The notes: a model not told the origin generated them from the sequence alone. Counted from the first letter of the stretch, positions 51,434 to 60,786 are shown. The stretch: 64,000 bases of DNA from Arthrobacter sp. (GCA_026393275.1 JAPLAM010000028.1:1-64000); one strand, 5' to 3'. Program-made: numbers and translations.

Positions 51434-52369
51434 ATGGCACTTGGCGGAAACCCGATCTTCAACGGAAAGAGCTTCCGTGGGGCCACCCAGGCCCCGCCTG
51501 CCCCGCAAGCCCCGTACGGGCAGGGTTACGGCCAGAACGCCTACGGCCAGGCCCCCTACGGGCAGGGCTACGGCCAGCCGCAGTACGGCCAGGCCCAGGC
51601 CGGCTGGAACCCGGCGCAGCAGGCCATGAGCAACGAACAGTTGCAGGACCTGTACAACCGACCGGCCGCCGGACCGGCCGACGCCGGCCGGATGACCTTT
51701 GACGACGTCATCATGAAGACCGCGGCCTGCCTCTTCGCCGTCGTTGCCGGCGCGGCCGTCACCCTCGTGGTGGCGCAGGGTCTGGCGTCGATGCTGATGA
51801 TCGTCGGTGCGCTGGGCGGTTTCGTCCTGGCCCTCGTGAACACCTTCAAGAAGCAGCCCTCGCCGGCGCTGATTCTGGCCTACGCCGCCCTTGAAGGCCT
51901 GTTCCTCGGTGGCCTGACCCGGATCCTCGATGGGATGTTCCCGGGTGTTGGACTGCAGGCCGTCATCGGGACGCTCTCCGTCTTCGCCGTGACCCTGGTG
52001 CTGTTCAAGAGCGGCAAGGTCCGTGCCACGCCCAAGGCCATGCGCTTCTTCATGATCGCCATCATCGGCTACGCCGTCTTTTCGGTCATCAACTTGGTCA
52101 TGATGTGGACGGGCGCCGTGCAGTCCCCGTTCGGCCTGCGCTCCAGCGTCGAAATCTTCGGCATTCCGCTGGGCGTCTTCATCGGTCTGCTCGCGATTGG
52201 CCTGGCCGCTTTCTCCCTGATCATGGACTTCACCAGCATCGAGGCCGGTGTCCGTAGCGGCGCCCCGCAGCGCTTCTCCTGGACCGCGGCGTTCGGCCTC
52301 ACGGTCACCCTTGTCTGGCTGTACGTCGAAATCATCCGCCTGCTGGCCATCCTCCGCGGCGACGACTAA
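51434..52369 (+). CDS. Bax inhibitor-1/YccA family membrane protein
   Basis: A 311-residue protein. The first 85 residues are a Gly/Gln/Tyr-rich low-complexity tail (APYGQGYGQNAYGQ and similar units); seven membrane helices follow with AALEGLFLGGLTRILD, RFFMIAIIGYAVFSVINLVM and LIMDFTSIEAGVRSGAPQRF, the actinobacterial Bax-inhibitor-like pattern. GGAGG precedes the ATG. Cellular role unknown, possibly ion or membrane stress balance. Confidence 0.85.
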   Translation: MALGGNPIFNGKSFRGATQAPPAPQAPYGQGYGQNAYGQAPYGQGYGQPQYGQAQAGWNPAQQAMSNEQLQDLYNRPAAGPADAGRMTFDDVIMKTAACLFAVVAGAAVTLVVAQGLASMLMIVGALGGFVLALVNTFKKQPSPALILAYAALEGLFLGGLTRILDGMFPGVGLQAVIGTLSVFAVTLVLFKSGKVRATPKAMRFFMIAIIGYAVFSVINLVMMWTGAVQSPFGLRSSVEIFGIPLGVFIGLLAIGLAAFSLIMDFTSIEAGVRSGAPQRFSWTAAFGLTVTLVWLYVEIIRLLAILRGDD

Positions 52370-52395
52370 CGGTCGCAGGGCAGCAGAAGGACCAA

Positions 52396-52428
52396 AGCGG
52401 GTCCCGCCGGATGGCGGGGCCCGCTTTT
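52396..52428 (+). terminator. intrinsic terminator
   Basis: AGCGGGTCCCGCC (52396-52408) pairs with GGCGGGGCCCGCT (52413-52425), followed by TTT. Ends the Bax-inhibitor-like gene and may also serve the convergent galK. Confidence 0.85.
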
Positions 52429-52490
52429 CGTCGTCGGGATTCCAGTGACGTCTTCCCGCCTCCCCACCGTCGATGCAGGGCCCGCGGGCT

Positions 52491-53651
52491 TCAGGCCAGC
52501 CGCAGGGCTCCCGCGGCGGGGCGGACCGGAAAGATGTCCGGCGCGGCGTACCCGGCCCTCGTAAAGGCGCGCCTGACGGCGTCCCGCACCGTGTTCTCCG
52601 CGTCCGCCGGGGTGAGGGCGATCGCGGAACCGCCGAAGCCGCCGCCGGTCATCCTGGCGCCCAGGGCGCCCGCGGCGCGGGCCGAGTCCACCGCAAGGTC
52701 CAGTTCCGGGCAGGAGATCTCGAAATCGTCCCGCATCGAGGCGTGGGACGCGTCCAGCAGGGCGCCGATCGACTGCGGGCCGACGCGCTCGAGCAGCTCC
52801 ACGGTCCGCAGTACGCGGTCGTTTTCTGTGACGACGTGCCGGACCCGGCGGAATGTCTCCGCGTCCAGCAGGCCGGCGGCCTCCTCGAGGTCCGTGAGTC
52901 CGACGTCGCGCAGCGCCCGGACGCCGAGCACTTCGGCGCCGAGTTCGCAGGACGCGCGGCGGGCCGCGTAGCCGCCGTCGGCGTGCGAGTGAGAGACCTT
53001 GGTGTCGATCACCAGCAGCACCAGGCCGGCGGCCTCGGCGTCGAACGGCACCAGCCGGACGCCCTGATCGCGGCAGTCGAGGAATACGGCCCGGCCCGCG
53101 GCGCCCCGGAGCGAGGCCGACTGGTCCATGATCCCGGTGGGGGCGCCGACAAAGTCGTTTTCCGCGCGCTGGGTAGCCAGGACCATGTCCTCCGCGCTCA
53201 GTCCGGCGCCCGTCAATTCGTTGACGGCCAGGATGACGGCGCATTCGATGGCGTGCGAAGAGGAGAGTCCCGCCCCGCGGGGCACGTCCGAATCGAGCAG
53301 GAGGTCCAGGCCGGGCACGGCGAGGCCCCGCTGCTCCAGGGCCCAGAGCACACCGAGCGGATACTTGGTCCAGCCCCTGGCCCTGGCGGGATCCAGGGCT
53401 GCGGCATCAGCATGCGTCAGCCCTTGGTTTCCAAAGGTGGACAGCATCCGAATGGTCGAATCCGGCCGGAGCCGGGCCGCCACCCGGGCGGTGCGGTCGA
53501 TGGCGAACGGCAGAACATAGCCCTCGTTGTAGTCCGTGTGCTCACCGATCAGGTTGACCCGGCCGGGGGCCTGCCACAGACCATCGGGGGCAGCCCCGAA
53601 GACGGCCTCGAACCGTGACCGGAGTTCACTGGTGCCCGGCGCGACGCTCAT
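52491..53651 (-). CDS. galK: galactokinase
   Basis: GHMP-family kinase of the Leloir pathway, 386 residues. APGRVNLIGEHTDYNEGYVL (substrate binding) near residue 30, the phosphate loop GAGLSSSHAIE near residue 128, and ARMTGGGFGGSAIAL near residue 340 are all present. ATG at 53651. It is divergent from the aldose epimerase gene, the preceding enzyme in galactose use. Confidence 0.93.
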   Translation of the reverse strand: MSVAPGTSELRSRFEAVFGAAPDGLWQAPGRVNLIGEHTDYNEGYVLPFAIDRTARVAARLRPDSTIRMLSTFGNQGLTHADAAALDPARARGWTKYPLGVLWALEQRGLAVPGLDLLLDSDVPRGAGLSSSHAIECAVILAVNELTGAGLSAEDMVLATQRAENDFVGAPTGIMDQSASLRGAAGRAVFLDCRDQGVRLVPFDAEAAGLVLLVIDTKVSHSHADGGYAARRASCELGAEVLGVRALRDVGLTDLEEAAGLLDAETFRRVRHVVTENDRVLRTVELLERVGPQSIGALLDASHASMRDDFEISCPELDLAVDSARAAGALGARMTGGGFGGSAIALTPADAENTVRDAVRRAFTRAGYAAPDIFPVRPAAGALRLA

Positions 53652-53759
53652 GCGGTGTGCCCTTCCGTCCCGGGCGCCTCGCGGGCATCATGACAGTAAA
53701 GGAGTTCCCGGCCGTCGGCGAGGGTTCCGCGGGTGATGCTGTTGGCGCGCATTCCATCA

Positions 53760-53769
53760 TCTGATCAGA
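53760..53769. promoter_or_regulatory. palindrome between galK and galM
   Basis: TCTGATCAGA is a perfect 10-bp palindrome about 70 nt before galM and 110 nt before galK. It could be an operator for the divergent galactose genes, but at this length chance is not excluded. Confidence 0.25.
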
Positions 53770-53822
53770 CTTCGGGAGCTTCCGGCAAAGCCCCGCCGTG
53801 TACTGACAGCGCCTCGATTAGG

Positions 53823-53828
53823 TACCGT
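53823..53828 (+). promoter_or_regulatory. -10 element for galM
   Basis: TACCGT followed by seven bases and the ATG at 53836; leaderless arrangement. Confidence 0.45.
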
Positions 53829-53835
53829 GGGGCCC

Positions 53836-54858
53836 ATGGACCCCACGGATTCCCCTTCCCCGTCTTCCCCTTCCCCCACTTCCCCTGGCACGGCAGTCCC
53901 GTCCGCTGCCGTCCCGTCCACCGCGGACGGAGCGGACGCCTCGGCCCGGCGCTACGCGACAGGCCGGCAGTATGAGCTGCGGCGGGGCGAGGCCCTGGCC
54001 GTCGTCACAGAACTCGCGGCGGGCCTGCGGCTCTACAGCCGTGCCGGCGTCCAGCTGACGGAGAGTTACGGGGACGCCGAGATCTCCCCGGGCGCCACAG
54101 GGATCACCCTGGCGCCGTGGGCGAACCGGGTGGAGGACGGAGTCTGGCACCTGAACGGCAAGAAGCAGCAACTGGACATCACCGAGGTGTCGCGCAACAA
54201 CGCCAGCCACGGGCTGCTGCGGAACGCCTCCTACAGCCTCGTGGACGAGTCGGAATTCTCCGTGACCCTTGAGGCGGCAGTGTTTCCGCAGCACGGCTAC
54301 CCGTTCCTGCTGCGGCACCGGGTGCGCTACGAGCTGGACGGCGGCCTGGGGCTCGCGGTCAGGCAGACGCTGGTCAACGACTCCCAGGATCCGGCGCCGT
54401 TTGTCCTCGGCGCGCACCCGTACCTGCGGCTGGGCGAGGTTCCGAGCGAGGAACTGACCGTGGAGGTGGGCGGACGCACCCGGCTGGTGACGGATGCGCG
54501 GCTGATTCCGCGCAGCACCGAGCCCGTCGGCGGCGACTTCGACCTCCGTGCCGGCCGGCTGGCCGGCGACCTCGACCTGGACTGCGCATACACGGACCTG
54601 GACTTCGACGACGGCGGCGTGGCCCGCAGTACGCTGCGGACACCGGACGGCCGCAGCGTCAGCCTGTGGCAGGACGCTAATTGCCGCTACGTCCACGTCT
54701 TCGTCACGGACAATTTCCCGGGCCGGACCAAGGCGGTGGCGCTCGAGCCGATGACGGGTCCCGCCAATGCCTTCAACAGCGGCGATGGCCTGCGATGGCT
54801 GCTGCCGGGGGAGTCCTTCAGCATGGACTGGGGGATCACCGCCGCGCTCGGGAGCTAG
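53836..54858 (+). CDS. galM: aldose 1-epimerase
   Basis: A 340-residue mutarotase-fold protein interconverting sugar anomers. Conserved features: APWANRVEDG, NNASHGLLRN (first catalytic His), GAHPYLRLGE (second His) and the C-terminal VALEPMTGPANAFNSG with the catalytic Glu. The first 45 residues are a Pro/Ser/Thr-rich tail. ATG at 53836 follows a leaderless -10; a GTG 9 nt upstream overlaps that hexamer. Beside galK, it probably serves galactose entry. Confidence 0.87.
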   Translation: MDPTDSPSPSSPSPTSPGTAVPSAAVPSTADGADASARRYATGRQYELRRGEALAVVTELAAGLRLYSRAGVQLTESYGDAEISPGATGITLAPWANRVEDGVWHLNGKKQQLDITEVSRNNASHGLLRNASYSLVDESEFSVTLEAAVFPQHGYPFLLRHRVRYELDGGLGLAVRQTLVNDSQDPAPFVLGAHPYLRLGEVPSEELTVEVGGRTRLVTDARLIPRSTEPVGGDFDLRAGRLAGDLDLDCAYTDLDFDDGGVARSTLRTPDGRSVSLWQDANCRYVHVFVTDNFPGRTKAVALEPMTGPANAFNSGDGLRWLLPGESFSMDWGITAALGS

Positions 54859-54955
54859 CGGAGCCAGCCAAGACGATGCCAGGCACGCCCCCGGGCCAAG
54901 GAGTTTCCCGCGCCGGCTCCCGTTTCTTTTCCACGCCGCACTGGGGAATTATGGA

Positions 54956-56239
54956 ATGATGACGCCAGCTGAGGACGCCACCCACCGCCCGGACTCCACC
55001 CAAAGCGCCGACCCCGAACTGCCCGGTTACACCGGGCCGGCCGCGCCGCGCGGTGCGAGCCAGACCCGAAGCGATCGGTCCCTGGACGAAGACATACCCT
55101 ACGGCGTGCGGATCGCGGCGTCATGGGCCTGGCGGGTGGGCCTCATCCTGGTCGTGCTGGGGGCGCTGATCTGGCTGCTCAGCAAGATCAGCTTCCTCAT
55201 CATCCCGGTGATGGTCGCCGCGCTCCTGGCCGGGCTGCTCAGCCCGATCACGCGCTGGCTCCGCCGCCGGGTGCCCAACGGTGCCGCCGTGGCCCTCACC
55301 GTGCTCGCCTTCGTCGGGGTCATTGCCGCCGCCCTCGCCCTCGTTGGACGCCAGCTCACCGCAGGCTTCGGGGAACTCTGGAGCCAGGCGCTCGAGGGCG
55401 TGGAGCAGGTCCAGGGCTGGCTCGCCGAGGGCCCCCTGCACCTGACAGCGGCCCAGATCGACACCTACATCAAGGAGGGCACCGACGCGCTGCAGAACAA
55501 CAGCAGCAGCATCCTTAACGGGGCCCTGACCTTCGGCAGCACGGCGGGCCACTTCGCCGCCGGGCTCCTGCTGGCCATGTTTGTCTTGATCTTCTTCCTG
55601 CTCCAGGGGGACCAGATTTGGGCCTTCCTGGTCAGGCTGATGCCGCGGAAGGCCCGTCCGGCCGTCTACGGCGCCGGGCGCCGCGGCTGGACCTCGATGG
55701 TCAGTTACGCCAGGATCCAAATGTTTGTCGCCTTTGTCGACGCCGTCGGGATCGGTGTTGGGGCCGCCATCATCGGCGTTCCGCTGGCCCTGCCGCTCGG
55801 CGTGGTGGTATTCATCGGCTCGTTCATCCCCGTCGTCGGCGCACTGGTGACCGGCGCCATCGCGGTGCTGCTGGCGCTCGTCGCCAACGGCTTGGTCAAC
55901 GCGCTGATCATGCTCGGCATCGTCCTGCTGGTCCAGCAGCTGGAAAGCCACATCCTGCAGCCGCTCGTCATGGGCAAGGCCGTGTCACTGCACCCGGTGG
56001 CCGTCATCCTATCCGTGGCCGCCGGTTCCTACCTGGCCGGCATCCCGGGCGCCTTGTTCTCCGTGCCGATCCTCGCCGTAGCAAACTCGGCCGTTCGGTA
56101 CATTGCGGGCAGAACGTGGGAACATGATGAAGAGCTGGCCGCCGCAAGCCCGCAGGGAGTCCCTGCACTTGCCGGGGCCGGCGAGGACCCGAGCTTCCGG
56201 GAGGTCCACCTCCCAGGCGCCGACGCCGAAACCCCCTAA
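54956..56239 (+). CDS. AI-2E family transporter
   Basis: A 427-residue membrane protein with about seven to eight helices. The family core is visible: LLSPITRWLRRRVPNGAAVA, AMFVLIFFLLQGDQIW, GVVVFIGSFIPVVGALVTG and LVQQLESHILQPLVMGKAVS. Such proteins export autoinducer-2 or act as Na+/H+ antiporters; sequence does not decide which. Two ATGs (54956, 54959) are adjacent; GGGGAA lies upstream. ilvA follows 12 nt later. Confidence 0.87.
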   Translation: MMTPAEDATHRPDSTQSADPELPGYTGPAAPRGASQTRSDRSLDEDIPYGVRIAASWAWRVGLILVVLGALIWLLSKISFLIIPVMVAALLAGLLSPITRWLRRRVPNGAAVALTVLAFVGVIAAALALVGRQLTAGFGELWSQALEGVEQVQGWLAEGPLHLTAAQIDTYIKEGTDALQNNSSSILNGALTFGSTAGHFAAGLLLAMFVLIFFLLQGDQIWAFLVRLMPRKARPAVYGAGRRGWTSMVSYARIQMFVAFVDAVGIGVGAAIIGVPLALPLGVVVFIGSFIPVVGALVTGAIAVLLALVANGLVNALIMLGIVLLVQQLESHILQPLVMGKAVSLHPVAVILSVAAGSYLAGIPGALFSVPILAVANSAVRYIAGRTWEHDEELAAASPQGVPALAGAGEDPSFREVHLPGADAETP

Positions 56240-56251
56240 GGAGACCAGTTC

Positions 56252-57490
56252 GTGAATACCCTCGAGAGCCTGCCCGTCACGCTGGACGATGTCCTGGAGG
56301 CGCAGAAGCTGCTCGACGGAATTATTACGCGGACCCCGGTGGAGTCGTCCCGGGCCCTGGGCGCCATCGCCGGCGGCGAGGTCTACTTCAAGTGCGAGAA
56401 CCTGCAGCGCGCCGGTTCCTTCAAGGTCCGCGGCGCCTACGTCCGGATGGCCAAGCTCTCCGCCACGGAGAAGAAGCGCGGCGTCGTCGCGGCCTCCGCC
56501 GGCAACCACGCCCAGGGTGTCGCCGTCGCGGCCAAGGCCCTCGGCATCAAGGCCCGTATCTATATGCCGCTGGGCGTCGCCCTGCCCAAGCTGGCCGCGA
56601 CGCGCAGCCACGGCGCCGAAGTGGTCTTGCATGGCCACAACGTCGATGAGGCGCTCGCAGAGGCCAAGCGCTACGCGGATGAATCCGGCGCGGTGTTTGT
56701 CCACCCCTTCGATGATGTCGACATCGTCGCGGGGCAGGGCACCGTCGGGCTGGAAATCCTGGAACAGATCCCCAACGTGGACACCATCCTGATGGGCGTC
56801 GGCGGCGGGGGACTGCTGGCCGGCGTCGCCGTGGCGGTGAAAGCCCGGGCCAAGGAACTCGGCCGGGAGATCCGGATCATCGGCGTGCAGGCCGAGAACG
56901 CCGCCGCCTACCCGCCCTCGCTCGCCGCGGACGCACTCGTGCCGCTCAAGCGCGTCTCCACGATGGCGGACGGCATCGCCGTGGGCCGGCCCGGCCAGTT
57001 GCCGTTCAGCATCATCCGCGAACTGGTCGACGACGTCGTCACGGTCAGCGAGGACGCGCTGGCCCGCGCGCTGATCTTCCTGCTGGAACGGGCCAAGATG
57101 GTGGTCGAACCGGCGGGCGCCGTGGGCGTGGCCGCGCTGATGGAAGGGAAGATCGAAAACCCCGGAACCACCGCCATCGTGCTTTCCGGCGGCAACATCG
57201 ACCCGATGCTGATGCTCAAAGTCATCCAGCGCGGCCTCTCCGCCGCCGGCCGCTACATGACGGTGCGGATGATGCTGGACGACCGGCCCGGCTCGCTGGC
57301 CACCATCGCCCGGATCATCGCCGAAAACGACGCCAATGTGACCGGGCTGGACCACACCCGGGTGGGCGGCTCGATCAGCATGGGCGACGTCTCCATCACC
57401 GTCAACCTGGAAACCAAGGGCCACGAGCACTGCGAGCAGGTCCTTGGCGCGCTCCGGGCCGAGGGTTTCCAGCCGATCGTGGTGCACTAG
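56252..57490 (+). CDS. ilvA: threonine ammonia-lyase
   Basis: PLP enzyme turning threonine into 2-oxobutanoate. Motifs: RAGSFKVRGAYVRM with the PLP lysine near residue 58, AASAGNHAQGVA, and the phosphate loop GVGGGGLLAGVA. One C-terminal ACT-like domain (RMMLDDRPGSLATIARIIAE) makes 412 residues, the short single-ACT form rather than the 500-residue biosynthetic enzyme. AAGGAGA precedes the GTG. Confidence 0.92.
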   Translation: MNTLESLPVTLDDVLEAQKLLDGIITRTPVESSRALGAIAGGEVYFKCENLQRAGSFKVRGAYVRMAKLSATEKKRGVVAASAGNHAQGVAVAAKALGIKARIYMPLGVALPKLAATRSHGAEVVLHGHNVDEALAEAKRYADESGAVFVHPFDDVDIVAGQGTVGLEILEQIPNVDTILMGVGGGGLLAGVAVAVKARAKELGREIRIIGVQAENAAAYPPSLAADALVPLKRVSTMADGIAVGRPGQLPFSIIRELVDDVVTVSEDALARALIFLLERAKMVVEPAGAVGVAALMEGKIENPGTTAIVLSGGNIDPMLMLKVIQRGLSAAGRYMTVRMMLDDRPGSLATIARIIAENDANVTGLDHTRVGGSISMGDVSITVNLETKGHEHCEQVLGALRAEGFQPIVVH

Positions 57491-57499
57491 GCGGCTGCA

Positions 57500-58126
57500 G
57501 TGCTCGAAGCCTTCAAGGGGGAACGGCGCCGGGGCCCGACCGCCGCCTTGGCCCGCCAGGGGCTCCTGGTGGTGGGTTCGTTCGTGCTGCTGCTCTACGC
57601 GATCGAGATTCTCAACACGCTGATGCTGCACTCGCTCAACGGCATCTTCGGGCTGCGGCCGCGGACGCCCGGCGGCCTGCTGGACATCCTGACCTTTCCG
57701 CTGCTGCACGCCAACCTCGCGCACCTGCTCTCGAACACCCTGCCGTTGTTCATCTTCGGGTTCCTCGTCTTCCTGTCCGGCCTGCGCGTCTTTGTAACCG
57801 CCCTGGCCTCCAGCTGGCTCGGTTCCGGCGTGGTGGTGTGGCTGATCGGCGGCTTCAACGTCACGGTGGGGGCGTCCGGGCTGGTCTTCGGACTCTTCGC
57901 CTTCCTGCTGGTGCGCGGCTTCTTCAACCGCAACTGGGGCCAGATCCTGCTCTCCGTGGTGTTGTTCCTGGCCTACGGCGGCATCCTCTTCGGGGTGCTT
58001 CCCACCATGGCGGGCTACGTTTCGTGGCAGGCCCACCTGGGCGGGGCCGCCGGCGGGGTCCTCGCGGCACTGATGCTCCGTCCGCGCCGGCCGCGGCCCG
58101 CGCCGTCCGGCGCGGCGGTGACCTAG
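57500..58126 (+). CDS. rhomboid family intramembrane serine protease
   Basis: A 208-residue six-helix protein. The catalytic Ser lies in GASGLVFGLFAFLLVRG and the His in WQAHLGGAAGGVLAAL; the helix-2 HANLAHLLSNTLPLFIFG motif is also typical. It cleaves membrane proteins within the bilayer; substrates unknown. It starts 9 nt after ilvA at a GTG without an obvious ribosome-binding site. Confidence 0.88.
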   Translation: MLEAFKGERRRGPTAALARQGLLVVGSFVLLLYAIEILNTLMLHSLNGIFGLRPRTPGGLLDILTFPLLHANLAHLLSNTLPLFIFGFLVFLSGLRVFVTALASSWLGSGVVVWLIGGFNVTVGASGLVFGLFAFLLVRGFFNRNWGQILLSVVLFLAYGGILFGVLPTMAGYVSWQAHLGGAAGGVLAALMLRPRRPRPAPSGAAVT

Positions 58127-58148
58127 GCGGGGTCGGCACCGACGTTAA

Positions 58149-58194
58149 ACGCCGACGCCGGCCGCCCCGCAGAGGGGAGGGCCGGCGTCGGCGT
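58149..58194. terminator. bidirectional terminator rhomboid / greA
   Basis: ACGCCGACGCCGGCC (58149-58163) pairs exactly with GGCCGGCGTCGGCGT (58180-58194). It lies between convergent gene ends. Confidence 0.8.
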
Positions 58195-58211
58195 CTAAAT
58201 CGCAGCGGCGC

Positions 58212-58706
58212 TTAGCCGACGTACGGCTTGGCGGAGAGGATCTCCACCGTGATGTCCTTGCCGTTCGGCGCGGTGTAGCTGAGCTTGTCGCCTTCCTTGT
58301 GGCCGACGATGGCCGAACCCAGCGGTGACTTCTCGCTGAAGACGTCCAGATCGGAGTCGCCGGCAATCTCGCGGGAGCCAAGCAGGAACGTCTCTTCGTC
58401 GCCGGCGATCTTGGCGACCACGATCATGCCGGGCTCGACGATGCCGTCGTCGGCGGGAGCCTCGCCGACGTGTGCGTCGCGGAGCAGGGCGGTCAGCTGG
58501 CGGATACGCGCCTCGATCTTGCCCTGCTCCTCCTTGGCGGCGTGGTAGCCGCCGTTCTCCTTGAGGTCGCCTTCCTGGCGGGCAGCTTCGATCTTCTGAA
58601 CGATGTCTGCACGGCCGGCGCCGGAGAGGTGGTCCAGCTCTGCCTTCAGGCGGTCAAAAGCTTCCTGGGTAAGCCAAGCTGCAGTTGCGCTGTTGGTGGT
58701 CGACAC
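58212..58706 (-). CDS. greA: transcription elongation factor GreA
   Basis: A 164-residue secondary-channel factor that rescues backtracked RNA polymerase. The N-terminal coiled coil carries ARQEGDLKENGGYHAAKEEQ, including the tip acidic residues, and the C-terminal domain ends in SPLGSAIVGHKEGDKLSY. GTG at 58706 with AAGGAGAAG upstream. Confidence 0.95.
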   Translation of the reverse strand: MSTTNSATAAWLTQEAFDRLKAELDHLSGAGRADIVQKIEAARQEGDLKENGGYHAAKEEQGKIEARIRQLTALLRDAHVGEAPADDGIVEPGMIVVAKIAGDEETFLLGSREIAGDSDLDVFSEKSPLGSAIVGHKEGDKLSYTAPNGKDITVEILSAKPYVG

Positions 58707-58803
58707 GGACTTCTCCTTTTAGTGGTCAAACAAGCAAAGACCCCGCCACGGTGGCCACTTATGGATCTCAGTAACCAACTCAGCGGGGCAGAGGTATTGA
58801 TCC

Positions 58804-58832
58804 ATTGTAGTCAATGCTGTGGATAAACCCAA
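58804..58832 (-). promoter_or_regulatory. greA promoter
   Basis: On the minus strand TTGGGT (58832-58827) and TACAAT (58809-58804) are 17 bp apart. The predicted start near 58797 leaves a leader of about 90 nt before greA. Confidence 0.6.
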
Positions 58833-58892
58833 GAACAGCTGCGGCGCAGATCACACCGTGTTACGCGCGGGTGCCGGTTCCTGCGGGGTTTG

Positions 58893-59351
58893 CTACTTCG
58901 AGGCGGCCGGGATCCAGCAGCCGTCGACGACGGCGGACACGGACTGCGATTCGGTGCGCACGGTGGCCCGGTGCACCGTGGTGCGGCCGCCGTCGGCGCC
59001 GGCGTCGGCCGCGTTAGGACCGATGTCCACGACCTTCCAGCCAACCACGGCGAACTTGGAGTCCAGGGCCTTGACCGCGCACTTGGCGGCCGTCCCGGGA
59101 TTCTTGATGACCTGGAAATCGACCTCGGCGACGGTGGCGTCCGGGGTGCTGTAGCCGATGTCCTTAAAGCTGACCGATTCGGAGGCCGCCGACGTCGAGA
59201 CCCAGGCCAGGAAACCGATCCCGACCACGAGGCCGGCGGCCAGAATGGCCCGCCGGGCCTTTCTGCCCAGCGCACGCTGTTGGCCGCCGTAACGATTGGC
59301 TAGGCTGGTAGGTGCCGGCGCGGTCGGGGCAGGCTGCTCCTCGGAAGTCAC
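58893..59351 (-). CDS. DUF4307 membrane-anchored protein
   Basis: A 152-residue protein: about 35 polar residues (SLANRYGGQQ), one membrane helix (ILAAGLVVGIGFLAWVS) and an extracytoplasmic beta-rich domain with two cysteines (AAKCAVKALDS, DGCWIP). This is the actinobacterial DUF4307 layout; function unknown. It is divergent from mca. TAAACT (59363-59358) lies six bases before the GTG on the minus strand, a leaderless promoter. Confidence 0.82.
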   Translation of the reverse strand: MTSEEQPAPTAPAPTSLANRYGGQQRALGRKARRAILAAGLVVGIGFLAWVSTSAASESVSFKDIGYSTPDATVAEVDFQVIKNPGTAAKCAVKALDSKFAVVGWKVVDIGPNAADAGADGGRTTVHRATVRTESQSVSAVVDGCWIPAASK

Positions 59352-59474
59352 CAGTCCAGTTTAGTGTGGATCAGGAGTCGGAAAGTCCGCACCCCGTTCC
59401 GCCCGCGCAACACCGAATCCCCCGCAGAAGAATCCGCAGAAAAAATCCGCAGAAGAAAGAGGAGCCGTCCGACG

Positions 59475-60380
59475 ATGACAGCGTCCCCCAGCCAGCCGGC
59501 CCCGCTCCGGTTGCTAGCCGTCCACGCGCACCCCGACGACGAGTCCAGCAAGGGCGCCGCGACGATGGCCATGTACGCCGCCTCGGGCGTCGACGTCCTG
59601 GTGGCCACCTGCACCGACGGTTCCCGCGGCGACATCCAGAATCCCGCCATGGAGAACGCCCCGCACCCTAAACGGGACATGGCAGGCGCCCGCCGGCTGG
59701 AGATGGACAACGCTGCCCGGGCCCTGGGTATCCGCCAGCGCTGGCTGGGCTTCGTCGACTCCGGCCTGCCCGAAGGCGACCCGCTGCCGCCGCTTCCGAC
59801 CGGTTCCTTCGCCACCCTGCCGCTGGAACGTGCCGCCGCCCCGCTGGTCCGGCTGGTCCGCGCTTTCAAGCCGCACGTCATCCTCAGCTACGACGAGAAC
59901 GGCGGCTATCCGCACCCGGACCACATCATGGCGCACCGCGTCGCCGTCGAGGCCTACGAAGCCGCTGGCGACCCGGCGCGGTACCCCGGGACGGGCGCCG
60001 CCTGGGAACCGGGCAAGCTCTACTACGACCGGGCCTTCAGCCCGGAACGCTTCCGCGCCCTGCACTACGCGCTCGAGGAAGCCGGCCTGCAGTCCCCGTA
60101 CGCCGAACGGCTCGCGGCCTGGCTTGAGGCCGACGCCGAGGGCCACACTCCGCCGGCCCCCACCCACCCCACCACCACCCAGATCGAGTGCGGGGACTTT
60201 TTTGAAGCCCGCGACGACGCCCTGCGCTGCCACCGCACCCAGATTGATCCGGAGGGCTTCTTCTTCGCCGTCTCGCCGGCGATGCAGCGGCAGACCTGGC
60301 CGTGGGAGGACTACTCGCTGATCCAGTCCCGGGTCCAGGCCGACGTGCCCGAAACGGACTTCTTTGCCGGGCTAAGATAG
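59475..60380 (+). CDS. mca: mycothiol S-conjugate amidase
   Basis: Zinc amidase of the LmbE/PIG-L family that cleaves mycothiol conjugates for detoxification. The 301 residues show the metal motif HAHPDDESSKG near residue 18 and HPDHIMAH near residue 145, with DSGLPEGDP and QIECGDFFEARDDALRCHRTQ typical of Mca over MshB. AGGAG lies about 12 bases before the ATG; a longer frame upstream lacks homology. Its presence implies mycothiol as thiol buffer. Confidence 0.92.
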   Translation: MTASPSQPAPLRLLAVHAHPDDESSKGAATMAMYAASGVDVLVATCTDGSRGDIQNPAMENAPHPKRDMAGARRLEMDNAARALGIRQRWLGFVDSGLPEGDPLPPLPTGSFATLPLERAAAPLVRLVRAFKPHVILSYDENGGYPHPDHIMAHRVAVEAYEAAGDPARYPGTGAAWEPGKLYYDRAFSPERFRALHYALEEAGLQSPYAERLAAWLEADAEGHTPPAPTHPTTTQIECGDFFEARDDALRCHRTQIDPEGFFFAVSPAMQRQTWPWEDYSLIQSRVQADVPETDFFAGLR

Positions 60381-60385
60381 ATCCA

Positions 60386-60426
60386 GCAGGGACTTCTATG
60401 CCGCGTAGAAGCAGCGGAAGTCCTGC
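60386..60426 (+). terminator. hairpin after mca
   Basis: GCAGGGACTTC and GGAAGTCCTGC form an imperfect stem (one bulge), with an alternative inner TTCTA/TAGAA pair; no T tract. Confidence 0.4.
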
Positions 60427-60456
60427 CGAAAACGCTCCCCACAGAAGGTTTCCACC

Positions 60457-60786
60457 GTGCATTCCTTGCTCATCTCCCTGGCAACATCCCCGGCGCCCGA
60501 ACCGTCGCCGTCCTTGCGCCCGGGGCTCGACTTGGATCAGGTCACGCCGGGCCTCCTGGGCTTCCTGCTGACCGCGTTCATCGTGGTGCTCACCGCGGTG
60601 CTGATTGTGGACATGGTGCGCAGGATCCGCCGGGTCCGGTACCGCGCGCAGGTGGAGGAAGAGCGCGGGGTCACGGAAGATGCCGGAGTCCCCGGGGCCG
60701 GACTCCCTGAGGCCGGACGCCCAGGGACTGGACTCCCCGGGGCCGGACCGGAGGCCAAGGGTGACGCCGGATCCGGGAAGCGCTGA
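60457..60786 (+). CDS. small single-helix membrane protein
   Basis: A 109-residue protein with one membrane helix (GFLLTAFIVVLTAVLIVDMV) followed by a basic stretch (RRIRRVRYRAQ) and a Gly/Pro/Ala-rich repetitive tail (LPEAGRPGTGLPGAG). Positive-inside rule puts the C-terminus in the cytoplasm. No family recognised. GAAGG lies eight bases before the GTG, and the next gene starts inside its last 26 nt. Confidence 0.65.
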   Translation: MHSLLISLATSPAPEPSPSLRPGLDLDQVTPGLLGFLLTAFIVVLTAVLIVDMVRRIRRVRYRAQVEEERGVTEDAGVPGAGLPEAGRPGTGLPGAGPEAKGDAGSGKR

